A DNA stretch of 39,359 nt from Planctomycetota bacterium (lineage in GTDB: Bacteria; Planctomycetota; UBA1135; GCA-002686595), in assembly GCA_028278425.1 (NCBI GenBank), contig JANQEJ010000067.1, positions 1 through 39,359 of the forward strand, in the 5' to 3' direction. Positions 8,946-16,659 of this stretch are shown in pieces. How positions within the stretch are numbered: the first letter of the stretch is position 1; each line of letters opens with the position of its first letter. Under the pieces are notes generated by a model. That model worked only from the letters and a program-made list of their open reading frames with translations. It had not been told where the DNA came from and made no database searches. Made by a program: the position numbers and the translations under genes.

Positions 8946-9599
8946 ATGCCGACCTCCGCCCTAGCCGGCTCCCTCGAGCTGCGCGGCGCGCTGGTGATCG
9001 ACCAGATGCAGCCGCAGTTCGCCGCGACGGTCGCGGCGAACTCCGACGGGTACTTTCCGGTCACCGAGGAGAGCGCCTTCTGGCTCGAGGTGCGCCCCGG
9101 GATCGTGATCAACCGGCTGCTCGACGTCGCGCTGAAGGCCTGCGACGTCACGCCCGGCGCGCTGATCACCGAGCGCTCCTACGGCACGCTCGAGGTGCAC
9201 TCCCCGGACCAGGGTCAGGTCCGCGAGGCGGCGCGCAAGATCCTCGGCGCGGCGGGCGTCGAGGCGGCCGACGGGCTGAAGCCGCACGTGATGACCGACG
9301 AGGTCATCCGGCAGATCGACGACCACCAGGCGATGCTGATCAACCGCACGCGCTCCGGGATGCTCGTGCTCGGGAAGGACACGCTCTACACGCTCGAGGT
9401 GAATCCCGCGATCTGGGTTCTCCTCGCCGCCAACGAGGCGGAGAAGGCGGCGCCCATACGCATCGTCGGCCTCGGCAACAACGGCGCGGTCGGCCGCCTT
9501 CGGCTGGCAGGCACCGACGCGGCCGTCGACGCTGCGGTCGAGGCCGTGCACCGCGCGCTCGACGGCGTGCCCGGCCGCGCGAACCGGGGGGTGGACTGA
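8946..9599 (+). CDS. Tandem-domain BMC shell protein (BMC-T), divergent, probably permuted
   Basis: The 217-residue protein shows two weakly similar halves. The first (about 11-105) contains GIVINRLLDVALKACDV followed by GTLEVHSPDQGQVREAARKI. The second (about 115-210) contains NPAIWVLLAANEAEKAAPIR and GRLRLAGTDAAVDAAVEAVH. Each has the helix-strand-strand-helix order expected of a BMC domain. The extra N-terminal strand (ELRGALVIDQMQPQ) suggests a permuted fold like EutL or PduB. Trimers of such proteins make pseudohexameric facets, often with gated pores. No clear ribosome binding site precedes ATG 8946, which lies just behind the UUCG hairpin. Its stop overlaps the start of the next gene (TGATG), indicating coupling. 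Assignment rests on pattern and context; sequence divergence is high. Confidence 0.72.
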   Translation: MPTSALAGSLELRGALVIDQMQPQFAATVAANSDGYFPVTEESAFWLEVRPGIVINRLLDVALKACDVTPGALITERSYGTLEVHSPDQGQVREAARKILGAAGVEAADGLKPHVMTDEVIRQIDDHQAMLINRTRSGMLVLGKDTLYTLEVNPAIWVLLAANEAEKAAPIRIVGLGNNGAVGRLRLAGTDAAVDAAVEAVHRALDGVPGRANRGVD

Positions 9600-9910
9600 T
9601 GTTCCTCGGGCGCGTCATCGGCGAGGTGTGGTCGACGAAGAAGGACGCGACGCTGGAGGGCAAGCGCTTGCTCGTCGTCGAGGCGCTGGACGAGCGGCGC
9701 GACCCGGCCGCGCCGAAGGTGACGCCGGTCGTCGCCGCGGACCCCGTGGGCGCGAAGCTCGGCGAGGAGGTGGTCGTCGCCTTCGGCAAGGCGGCGCGCG
9801 TCGCCTGCGGCGGCGACGGCGACTTCGCCTTCGAGGCGGCGATCGTCGGCATCGTCGACGACCTGGAGGTGCCGCAACATCCGGACTGGCGCGTGGAGGA
9901 GCCGGCCTGA
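9599..9910 (+). CDS. BMC-P shell pentamer protein (EutN/CcmL family), copy 1
   Basis: This 103-residue protein opens with MFLGRVIGEVWSTKKD and carries GKRLLVVEAL, VVAADPVGAKLGEEVVVAFG and the final AIVGIVDDLE, the standard EutN/CcmL order. Pentamers of this family cap the vertices of microcompartments. Its ATG overlaps the stop of the upstream tandem shell gene, and its own stop overlaps the ATG of the second BMC-P gene, so all three are probably translationally coupled. Confidence 0.95.
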   Translation: MFLGRVIGEVWSTKKDATLEGKRLLVVEALDERRDPAAPKVTPVVAADPVGAKLGEEVVVAFGKAARVACGGDGDFAFEAAIVGIVDDLEVPQHPDWRVEEPA

Positions 9911-10230
9911 TGTTCGTCTGCACCGTCGTCGGCCAGGTGTGGTCCACGCAGAAGGACGCGACGCTCGAGGGCCTGCGCCTCCTCGTCGTGCGCCCGTACA
10001 CGCGCGGCGGCGACGCCTCCGCGGAGACCATGGTGGCGGTCGACCCGATCGGCGCCGGCACCGGCGAGCGCGTGCTCGTCGTCACCGGGCGCGCCGCGCG
10101 GCACGCGATCGGCCGCGGACAGGACATCGGGTTCCAGACCGCGATCGTCGGCATCGTCGACGGGATGGAATTGGAGAACGGCGAGCGAGTCGGCCAGGTG
10201 GCCGCGATGGATCGACCAGGAGCAAGCTGA
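9910..10230 (+). CDS. BMC-P shell pentamer protein (EutN/CcmL family), copy 2
   Basis: This 106-residue EutN/CcmL-type protein has MFVCTVVGQVWSTQKDATLE at the start, then RLLVVRPY, VAVDPIGAGTGERVLVVTG and TAIVGIVDGME. It is clearly a paralogue of the preceding gene (the first 20 residues share GxVWSTxKDATLEG) and probably a second vertex protein. It begins in a TGATG overlap and ends one base before the ATG of the PduT-like gene. The C-terminal dozen residues differ from copy 1, as is usual among paralogous pentamers. Confidence 0.95.
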   Translation: MFVCTVVGQVWSTQKDATLEGLRLLVVRPYTRGGDASAETMVAVDPIGAGTGERVLVVTGRAARHAIGRGQDIGFQTAIVGIVDGMELENGERVGQVAAMDRPGAS

Positions 10231-10231
10231 G

Positions 10232-10831
10232 ATGACGACGCGCAACGACTTGAACCCCGAACTCCCCGAGGGCGCCGGCGTCGGCCCGTGCATCGGGCTC
10301 ATCGAGCTCTGCTCGGTCGCCCGCGGCGTCGAGGTGGCGGACGCGATCCTCTGGGAAGCCGAGGTGGAGATGCTCTTCTCCTCGCCGGTGCAGCCCGGCA
10401 AGTACGTCCTACTCTTCACCGGGAGCGTGCAGGACGTCGGCTCGTCGCTGCGGCGCGGCGCGGAGCTCGCCGGCAGCGACCTCGTCGACCAGCTCCACAT
10501 CCCGCAGGTCCACGAGCAGGTGGAGGCCGGCCTGCGCCGCCAGGGCGGCCAGATCAACGGCGAGCTCGACGCGGTCGGCGTGGTCGAGACCACCACCGTG
10601 GCCTCGTCGATCCTCGCCGCCGACGCCGCGCTGAAGACGGCGACCGTGGACCTGCTCGACCTGCGCATCGCCAACGGGCTCGGTGGCAAGAGCTTCTTCA
10701 CGCTGACCGGCGAGGTGAGCGACGTGCGCTCGTCCGTGCAGGCCGGCGCGAAGAGCGCGGAGGAGTCCGGCACCCTCGCGCGGCAGGTGGTCATCCCCCG
10801 GCCGCACCCGGAGCTGACGCGGCACCTGTAG
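10232..10831 (+). CDS. PduT-like tandem BMC shell protein lacking the Fe-S cysteine
   Basis: The 199-residue protein holds two BMC domains in the PduT arrangement. Domain 1 (about 18-100) has IGLIELCSVARGVEVADAIL. Domain 2 (about 112-195) has VGVVETTTVASSILAADAAL, GGKSFFTLTGEVSDVRSSVQ and VIPRPHPEL. PduT proteins form pseudohexameric trimers; characterised members bind a [4Fe-4S] cluster through a Cys just before the PGK(F/Y) turn. Here that position is Gln54 (VQPGKY), so the cluster is unlikely to bind in the known way. The start is supported by AGGAG at 10218-10222, 9 bases upstream. About 17 N-terminal residues precede the first domain. Confidence 0.93.
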   Translation: MTTRNDLNPELPEGAGVGPCIGLIELCSVARGVEVADAILWEAEVEMLFSSPVQPGKYVLLFTGSVQDVGSSLRRGAELAGSDLVDQLHIPQVHEQVEAGLRRQGGQINGELDAVGVVETTTVASSILAADAALKTATVDLLDLRIANGLGGKSFFTLTGEVSDVRSSVQAGAKSAEESGTLARQVVIPRPHPELTRHL

Positions 10832-10841
10832 GAGCGACGAC

Positions 10842-11135
10842 GTGCCCGGCAAGGACCTCTGGGACGAAGCGCGCGTGCGCAAGCTGCCCGACGGGGCGGA
10901 GATCGTCCTCGGTCCGGGGGCGATCGCGACGCCCGCCGCGCTCGACCTCGCCTTCGCGCGCGGGATCGCGGTGCGGCGCGGCGGCGGAACGGGAAGCGCC
11001 ACGCCGGCGAGCGGCGACGCGCTCTGGCGGAAGATCCTCGCGACGGACGGCACCTACGTCGTCGAGGTGCGCGGCGGCCGGCCGCGTATCGCGCGGATGA
11101 CCGACGGCGGTCCGGTTCCGGTGGGGGAGGGCTAG
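10842..11135 (+). CDS. Small BMC-operon protein with EutQ/EutT-like N-terminal segment
   Basis: I recognise no named family for the whole 97-residue protein. Residues about 11-46 ([20 protein letters not shown], then [15 protein letters not shown]) resemble the N-terminal segment of EutQ and EutT, whose pattern is helix, then a strand with 'TP.A...A...GI.I'. The remainder (60-97; [19 protein letters not shown]) is short and unfamiliar. The same segment opens the next gene, so these look like related modules, possibly for attachment to shell or cargo. The GTG start follows AGGAG (10830-10834) by 7 bases; the gene ends directly against the next GTG start. Confidence 0.7.
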   Translation: MPGKDLWDEARVRKLPDGAEIVLGPGAIATPAALDLAFARGIAVRRGGGTGSATPASGDALWRKILATDGTYVVEVRGGRPRIARMTDGGPVPVGEG

Positions 11136-11642
11136 GTGGCGCGCCGCTACCTCACGGCCGAGGACGTTCGCCGCGCCGGCGGCGCCGAGATCGTCGTCGC
11201 GCCGACGACCGTCGTCACGCCGCAGGCCCAGGAGGCGGCGAACGCGGCCGGCGTCGCGATCCGCACCGCCGAGGGCGACTGGAGCGAGCCGCCGCCCGAC
11301 CGCGGGCCGGACGCGGACAACGCGATCCACCGGCTGCCGCACCTCCCCGAGCCGGCGTCGGATCCCGACGTGGGTACGGCGGCCGTGGTCACCGCGGTCG
11401 GCAAGAACCGGCCGGGCGTGCTCTCGGAGATCACCGGTGCGGTGGCGGAGGCGGGCGGCAACATCCACGACGTCTCGCAGAAGGTGATCGAGGGTTACTT
11501 CCACATGGTGCTCGTCGTCGAGCTCGTGCGCGGGCGCACCTTCGACGAGCTGAAGACCTGCCTCGAGTGCCTCGGCGGACCCGAGGACTACGCGGTGCGC
11601 GTCATGCACGAGCGCGTCTTCCGGTTCATGCACAGGGTCTGA
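11136..11642 (+). CDS. EutQ/EutT-like segment fused to UPF0237-type ACT domain
   Basis: The 168-residue protein has two parts. Residues 5-43 ([17 protein letters not shown], then [19 protein letters not shown]) match the EutQ/EutT N-terminal pattern, which I know from BMC proteins. After an acidic, Pro-rich linker (44-78), residues 80-168 form an ACT domain of the UPF0237 kind: [40 protein letters not shown] and the closing RVFRFMHRV. Free-standing UPF0237 proteins of about 90 residues commonly sit beside UPF0210 genes, exactly as here. ACT domains bind small ligands such as amino acids, so a sensing or regulatory role toward the UPF0210 protein is plausible. The N-terminal addition is the unusual feature and links the pair to the microcompartment. 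GTG start. Confidence 0.85.
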   Translation: MARRYLTAEDVRRAGGAEIVVAPTTVVTPQAQEAANAAGVAIRTAEGDWSEPPPDRGPDADNAIHRLPHLPEPASDPDVGTAAVVTAVGKNRPGVLSEITGAVAEAGGNIHDVSQKVIEGYFHMVLVVELVRGRTFDELKTCLECLGGPEDYAVRVMHERVFRFMHRV

Positions 11643-11644
11643 CG

Positions 11645-13009
11645 ATGGCGTTCACCGACCGGGAGATCCTCGAGACCGTGCGCATGGTCGAGCTCGAGAC
11701 GCTCGACATCCGCACGACCACGCTCGGGATCAACCTGCTCGACTGCGCCGACCCCGACCTCGAGAGCACCTGCGAGAAGGTGTACGCGAAGATCCTGCAC
11801 CACGCGAAGGGCCTCGTCGAAGTGGCGGAGTCGATCGGCGCCGACTACGGCGTGCCGATCGTCAACAAGCGCATCGCGGTGACGCCGGTCGCGTGGATCG
11901 CCGGACCGAGCGGCGCCGAGGACCTGACGCCGATCGCGCGCGCGCTCGACGCCGCGGCGAAGGCCGTGGGCGTCGACTTCATCGGCGGCTTCACCGCCTA
12001 CGTGGAGAAGGGCTTCACGCGGGCGGACAAGGCGCTCTTCGACTCGATCCCCGCCGCGCTCGCGGAGACGGAGCACGTCTGCGCATCGGTGTCCCTCGCG
12101 ACGACGCGCGCGGGCATCAACATGGACGCGGTCGCGGACTTCGCTCAGGTCGTCTCGAAGACCGCGGAGCTCACCGCCGCGCGCGGCGGGCTCGGCTGCG
12201 CGAAGCTCGTCTGCTTCTGCAACGCCGTGCAGGACAACCCCTTCGTCGCGGGCGCGCACATCGGCGTCGGCGAGCCCGAGACCGTGCTCAACGTCGGCGT
12301 GTCCGGGCCGGGCGCCGTGCGCTCGGCCGTCGAGCGGCTCGGCGCCGACGCGGACCTGCTCTCGCTCGCCGAGGTCGTCAAGCGCACCGCCTTCAAGGTC
12401 ACCCGGATGGGCGAGCTCGTCGGCCGCGAGGCGGCGGAACGCCTCGGCACGCGCTTCGGCATCGTCGACGTCAGCCTCGCACCCACTCCGGCCGTGGGCG
12501 ATTCGGTGAGCGACATCCTCGAGCTGATCGGCGTCGACCGCACCGGCGCGCCGGGCACCACCGCGGCGCTCGCGCTGCTCACCGACGCCGTGAAGAAGGG
12601 AGGCGCGATGGCCTCCTCGTCGGTCGGCGGCCTTTCCGGCGCCTTCATCCCCGTGTCCGAGGACGAGGGGATGATCGCCGCGGTGCGCGACGACGCGCTC
12701 TCGCTCGAGAAGCTCGAGGCGATGACGTCGGTGTGCTCGGTCGGGCTCGACATGGTCGCCGTGCCGGGCGACACGCCGGCGGCGACGCTCTACGGAATCA
12801 TCGCGGACGAGATGGCGATCGGCATGGTCAACCAGAAGACGACCGCGGTCCGCATCATCCCGGTTCCCGGCAAGGGGCCGGGCGAGACCGTCGAGTGGGG
12901 CGGTCTGCTCGGCACGGCCATCGTCCAGGATCCCGGGAGCTTCGGATGCGCGACGCTCCACGCCCGCGCCGGCCGGATTCCGGCGCCGTTGCAGGGCTAC
13001 CGGAACTGA
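11645..13009 (+). CDS. UPF0210/DUF711 family protein (PFL-like fold), candidate BMC core enzyme
   Basis: The 454-residue protein is a full-length member of UPF0210. Family hallmarks are [19 protein letters not shown] at the start, AGINMDAV (156-163), [20 protein letters not shown] (188-207) and NVGVSGPG (216-223). An additional [17 protein letters not shown] segment lies in the C-terminal half. A structure of a pneumococcal member placed the family in the pyruvate formate-lyase-like barrel superfamily, but the biochemical function is unknown. No glycyl-radical motif or activase gene is visible, so radical chemistry should not be assumed. It lies two bases after its usual UPF0237 partner, as the last gene of the BMC operon, followed by tandem hairpins. 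The position suggests an encapsulated or associated enzyme; this is an inference. Confidence 0.93.
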   Translation: MAFTDREILETVRMVELETLDIRTTTLGINLLDCADPDLESTCEKVYAKILHHAKGLVEVAESIGADYGVPIVNKRIAVTPVAWIAGPSGAEDLTPIARALDAAAKAVGVDFIGGFTAYVEKGFTRADKALFDSIPAALAETEHVCASVSLATTRAGINMDAVADFAQVVSKTAELTAARGGLGCAKLVCFCNAVQDNPFVAGAHIGVGEPETVLNVGVSGPGAVRSAVERLGADADLLSLAEVVKRTAFKVTRMGELVGREAAERLGTRFGIVDVSLAPTPAVGDSVSDILELIGVDRTGAPGTTAALALLTDAVKKGGAMASSSVGGLSGAFIPVSEDEGMIAAVRDDALSLEKLEAMTSVCSVGLDMVAVPGDTPAATLYGIIADEMAIGMVNQKTTAVRIIPVPGKGPGETVEWGGLLGTAIVQDPGSFGCATLHARAGRIPAPLQGYRN

Positions 13010-13055
13010 CGGGAAGAGTTTTCCCGTCCCGCGCGGAGGACGGGGCCCCGCGCGG
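13008..13055 (+). terminator. Tandem hairpins closing the BMC operon
   Basis: Hairpin 1 overlaps the stop codon: GACGGGAA (13008-13015) pairs with TTCCCGTC (13021-13028) around a 5-base loop. Hairpin 2 follows at once: CCGCGCGG (13029-13036) with CCGCGCGG (13048-13055). No T-run follows, so termination may be Rho-assisted or the hairpins may protect the 3' end. Confidence 0.5.
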
Positions 13056-13176
13056 TGGGGCAACCCCTCAAGCCGGGGCGGCTTCCGTCCGAATCTGATC
13101 GTGGAAAAGCCTTCTCCACGCTCCCGATGATCGCCATGCCGCGCACCGAGGCGAGCCGCTCCGAAGGAGGAGCGGG

Positions 13177-14661
13177 TTGAACCGCCGGATTCTCATCGTC
13201 GCCGACGACCGCGAGGTGCTCGGGAACCTCGTGGCGATCCTCGACGCCGTCTACGAGGTTCACACCGCGACGACCGCGGACCGGGCGTTCCAGCTCTGCG
13301 AGAACACCGGGCCGTTCGCCGTGGTGATCAGCGACCAGGACCTGCCGCGGCTCTCGGGCATCGAGCTCCTGGTCGAGATCCTGCAGAGCTGGCCGGACAC
13401 GGCGCGCCTCCTGATGACCGGGCTCGAGGAGGTGGAGCTCGCGGTCCGCGCGCTGCACGAGGGGCAGATCTTCCGCTTGCTCAGAAAGCCCATCTCGCGC
13501 GAGGACCTGCGCCTCGCCGTCGACACCGGCGTCGAGCACTTCGCACGCCTTCAGCAGGAGCGGCTGCTGACGGAGCAGTTGATGTTCTCGCGCGAGTCGC
13601 TGCTCTCGCTGACCGAGGCGCTCGAGCAGCGGCTGGCGGACGAGATCGCCAACCTGCGCAGCATGCAGCAGCTCGCCTCGCACCTGAACTCGACGAGCTC
13701 GCTCGAGGAGGTCGCCGAGACCGCCGCGACCGCGGTCTCGCGCGCGCTCGGCGGCAGGCCGACGCGCGTGGAGCTCGTGAATCCGAACCGCCCGGACGAA
13801 CGCGCCGCCGGCGTCGTCGGGGAAGCCCCCCGCGGTACCACCCACGTCGAGCCCGTCGAGTCGCCCGAGGGAGAGATCGGCTCGATCGTCGTGGGCGGCA
13901 TCGACGGGGAGGCGCTGACCGAGCGAGACCTGCGCATTCTCGCGTCGCTCGTCTCGTCGACCGCGCTCGCCGCGCACAGCCAGATCCGCCGCTTCGAGCG
14001 CGACGAGGCGCAGCACGCCACGGTCTTCGCGATGGCGCGGCTGGCCGAGCGGCGCGACAACGAGACCGGCCAGCACCTCGCCCGCGTCAGCGAGTATTGC
14101 CGGCTGGTGGCGCTCGGTCTGCGGGAGGACGGCCACCACGTCGACGTGATCACCGACCACTTCGTGGACGACCTCGTCCGCTCCGCGCCGCTGCACGACA
14201 TCGGCAAGGTCGGGATTCCCGACAACATCCTGCTCAAGCCCGGCAAGCTCGTCGGGGACGAGTGGGAGGTGATGAAGCAGCACACCGTGATCGGCGCCGA
14301 GACGATGCGCTCGATCATCGAGAGCACGGCGCAGCCGGGCTTCCTCATCATGGGCCGCGACATCGCCTGGTGTCACCACGAGAAGTGGGACGGCACGGGC
14401 TACCCGCGGGGCATCGCCGGCGAGGAGATTCCCCTGTCGGCGCGCATCGTCGCGCTGGCGGACGTCTACGACGCCCTGACCACGGAGCGGCCCTACAAGA
14501 AGCCGTGGTCGCACGAGCGCGCGATGGAGCTCATCCTGGACGAGAGCGGGAAGCACTTCGATCCCGACGTGGTCGCGGCCTTCGCGAAGCGCGCGGAAGA
14601 GGCGTGCCGCATCCGCGTGCAGTTGGCGGACGAGCCCGAGTCGCAGGCGAAGGCCGCCTAG
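13177..14661 (+). CDS. Response regulator with GAF-like region and HD-GYP phosphodiesterase domain
   Basis: The 494-residue protein has a receiver domain at 3-125 (acidic Asp10/Asp11, phospho-acceptor Asp53 in ISDQDLP, Lys104 in RKP). A coiled linker follows, then a GAF-like region (about 160-275) and a C-terminal HD-GYP domain (about 280-475). The HD pair is His340-Asp341 (HDIGKVGIPD); further metal ligands are His369 and His400/His401, and the GYP signature is 408-410. Such proteins (RpfG family) hydrolyse c-di-GMP in response to a histidine kinase; no kinase gene is in the window. The TTG start is fixed by AAGGAGG (13164-13170) at 6 bases. That site lies in the loop and 3' arm of a 7-bp hairpin (13156-13175). 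It is the only recognised c-di-GMP-metabolism gene here, of interest beside the c-di-GMP riboswitch at 38503. Confidence 0.93.
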   Translation: MNRRILIVADDREVLGNLVAILDAVYEVHTATTADRAFQLCENTGPFAVVISDQDLPRLSGIELLVEILQSWPDTARLLMTGLEEVELAVRALHEGQIFRLLRKPISREDLRLAVDTGVEHFARLQQERLLTEQLMFSRESLLSLTEALEQRLADEIANLRSMQQLASHLNSTSSLEEVAETAATAVSRALGGRPTRVELVNPNRPDERAAGVVGEAPRGTTHVEPVESPEGEIGSIVVGGIDGEALTERDLRILASLVSSTALAAHSQIRRFERDEAQHATVFAMARLAERRDNETGQHLARVSEYCRLVALGLREDGHHVDVITDHFVDDLVRSAPLHDIGKVGIPDNILLKPGKLVGDEWEVMKQHTVIGAETMRSIIESTAQPGFLIMGRDIAWCHHEKWDGTGYPRGIAGEEIPLSARIVALADVYDALTTERPYKKPWSHERAMELILDESGKHFDPDVVAAFAKRAEEACRIRVQLADEPESQAKAA

Positions 14662-14718
14662 AGCCTCCGTCGACGCCGTCGACCCGCGCGTTGCATCGCG
14701 CCGGGCAGTTGCAAGACT

Positions 14719-15933
14719 GTGCGATTGCCCACCTGGAAGCGCACCTACTGGGCGGTCTACGCCGCCAACCTCATCACCGCCATCGGCATGATGAGCTTCC
14801 TGCCCTTCTTCCCGAGCTACGTGGAAGAGCTCGGCGTCGAGGGGCGGGACGCGATCGCGGCGTGGACCGGCGTGATCTTCGGCGCGGCGCCCCTCGCCGC
14901 CGCGTTCATGGGCCCGATCTGGGGCTCGATCGGCGATCGCTTCAGCCGCAAGCTGATGGTGCTGCGCGCGATGGTGGCGATCACCTTCTTCGTGGGGCTG
15001 ATGGGCTTCGTCCGCTCGCCCTGGGAGCTGCTCGCGCTGCGGTTCTGCCAGGGGATCTTCTCCGGCTTCGTGCCGCCGAGCATCGCCCTCGTCAGCGTGG
15101 CCGCGCCGGCCGGCCTCCAAGGCCGCGTGGTGGGGAGCCTGCAGGGAGCGCTCGCCGCGGGCAGCATCGTCGGGCCGCTCCTCGGGGCGTTCGTCCTGGA
15201 GGCCTCAGGGCTCTCCGCCGTTTTCCTGGTCGTCAGCGCCGCCTCGGGGCTGAGCGCGCTGCTCGTCGGCCTCTTCGCCCACGAGGATCCCGAGCTGATC
15301 GAGACCGTCGAGAGCTGGTCGCCGACGTCGGTCATGGCTCACGCGTGGAACGACCTGCGCGACCTCTTCGCGAAGCCCAAGCTTCGCGCTGCGCTGCTCG
15401 TCTTGTTCTGCATGCAGTTCGGCATCGGCGCGACCAACCCGTTGATGGAGCTCCTGGTCCGCGACGTTTGGGACGGCGATCCCGCGCTGGTGCCGCGCCT
15501 GACGGGTGCGCTCTTCACGCTGCTCGCGCTGGCGAGCCTGATCGCGATGCCGCTCTGGGGGCGCTACGGGGATCGCGTCGGCCACGCCCGCGCGCTGGTG
15601 CGCTGCACGCTGGCCGGCGCCGGCTCGCTCGCGCTGCACGCGGCGGCGCCGGCGTTCGCCGCGCTCGCCGGCGCGCGCACCCTGCTCGGTCTGACCTCCT
15701 CCGGGGCGAACGCGGCCACCTTCGGGATCGCCGCGACGGAGACCCCGGTCGAGCGGCGGGGGGGCGCGATGGCGGTCGCCTTCAGCGCGCGTGCCCTGGC
15801 GATGTCCACCGGCGCCATGGCCGGGGGCGCCCTCGCCGCCGTCCTCGGGATCCAGGGCCTCTTCCTCGCGGGCGCCGGCGTGGTGCTCCTGTGTCTGGCC
15901 CTCACGCGGCCGGCTCGACCGCGGGAAGGTTGA
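14719..15933 (+). CDS. Major facilitator superfamily transporter
   Basis: The 404-residue, highly hydrophobic protein has about 12 predicted membrane segments. The MFS loop 2-3 signature is readable as GSIGDRFSRKLMVLRAM (about residues 73-89), repeated in the second half as GRYGDRVGHARALV. A soluble loop of about 40 residues (EDPELIETVESWSPT to FAKPKLR) separates the two six-helix halves. The substrate cannot be read from the sequence; the family includes drug effluxers and sugar transporters. GTG start with no strong ribosome binding site; TTG at 14725 is an alternative. It follows the HD-GYP gene by 57 bases on the same strand. Confidence 0.88.
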   Translation: MRLPTWKRTYWAVYAANLITAIGMMSFLPFFPSYVEELGVEGRDAIAAWTGVIFGAAPLAAAFMGPIWGSIGDRFSRKLMVLRAMVAITFFVGLMGFVRSPWELLALRFCQGIFSGFVPPSIALVSVAAPAGLQGRVVGSLQGALAAGSIVGPLLGAFVLEASGLSAVFLVVSAASGLSALLVGLFAHEDPELIETVESWSPTSVMAHAWNDLRDLFAKPKLRAALLVLFCMQFGIGATNPLMELLVRDVWDGDPALVPRLTGALFTLLALASLIAMPLWGRYGDRVGHARALVRCTLAGAGSLALHAAAPAFAALAGARTLLGLTSSGANAATFGIAATETPVERRGGAMAVAFSARALAMSTGAMAGGALAAVLGIQGLFLAGAGVVLLCLALTRPARPREG

Positions 15934-15990
15934 CCCACCACATCTGGTAGGGGTGGACAGCGGCCCACCACCACGGATAGGGTAGAGCGC

Positions 15991-16659
15991 ATGAAGCCCC
16001 CCATCCGGATCTACCTCGTCGGCGCCCACGCCACCGGCAAGACCACCCTGGCCCGCTGGATCCGCGACCGCTACGGGATGCCCATGATCTCCGAGGTGGC
16101 GCGGGGGGTCCTGGCGGAGATGGAGGCGCAGCTCGACGCGCTGCGCTCGAACCTGGACCTCGTCGACCGGTACCAGACCGAGGTGTTCGTGCGTCAGATC
16201 GAGGCGGAAGAGCGCCAGCCGGGGAGCTTCGTCTCCGACCGCGCCTTCTGCAACCTCGCCTACGCCGCGCACCACTCGCGCATCCTCGCGGGCGTCGCCG
16301 CGGATCCGCGGCTCGAGCGCTACATGGCCTCGGTGCGCGCCGGCATCGTCTTCTTCCTGCGCCCGCACCCCGCCCTGGTCGTGCCCGACGGCGTCCGAGC
16401 GGGTCTCGAGTGGGAGGAGGTCGTCCGCATCGACGGGATGGTCAAGCTCATGCTCGAGATGTTCGGCGTCCCCTACATCCCCGTCGAGACGCTGGCGATG
16501 CAGGAGCGCGTGCGGCTGCTCGAGAACGTGCTCGGGCTCGCGGGCCTGAAGCCGGTGGCCGAGCGCGAGCTCGACGACGAGATCCGGCCGCTGGAGCAGA
16601 CCGGACCGCGCGAGCGATCCGGCAACGGGCACAAGACGCTGGCGGCGTCGAGCTCCTAG
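15991..16659 (+). CDS. P-loop NTPase/kinase of the NadR-like AAA_28 type
   Basis: The 222-residue protein begins IRIYLVGAHATGKTTLARWI. The Walker A loop is GAHATGKTT at residues 11-19. A DRA motif follows (VSDRAFCNLAYAAHH, about 84-98), then a hydrophobic strand ending in an Arg (GIVFFLRPHP). This arrangement fits small kinases and NTPases related to the C-terminal domain of NadR, but the substrate is unknown. The ATG start has only weak ribosome binding signals. Its stop codon shares the four bases CTAG (16656-16659) with the stop of the convergent TPR gene. Confidence 0.75.
   Translation: MKPPIRIYLVGAHATGKTTLARWIRDRYGMPMISEVARGVLAEMEAQLDALRSNLDLVDRYQTEVFVRQIEAEERQPGSFVSDRAFCNLAYAAHHSRILAGVAADPRLERYMASVRAGIVFFLRPHPALVVPDGVRAGLEWEEVVRIDGMVKLMLEMFGVPYIPVETLAMQERVRLLENVLGLAGLKPVAERELDDEIRPLEQTGPRERSGNGHKTLAASSS

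Noticed and set aside
8946..9599. PduL-type phosphotransacylase
   Set aside because: The length is similar, but the His-containing metal-binding motifs of PduL are missing and the two halves follow the BMC-domain pattern.
11645..13009. UPF0210 protein as a glycyl radical enzyme
   Set aside because: The family shares only the barrel fold; I see no C-terminal glycyl-radical motif and no activase gene in the window.
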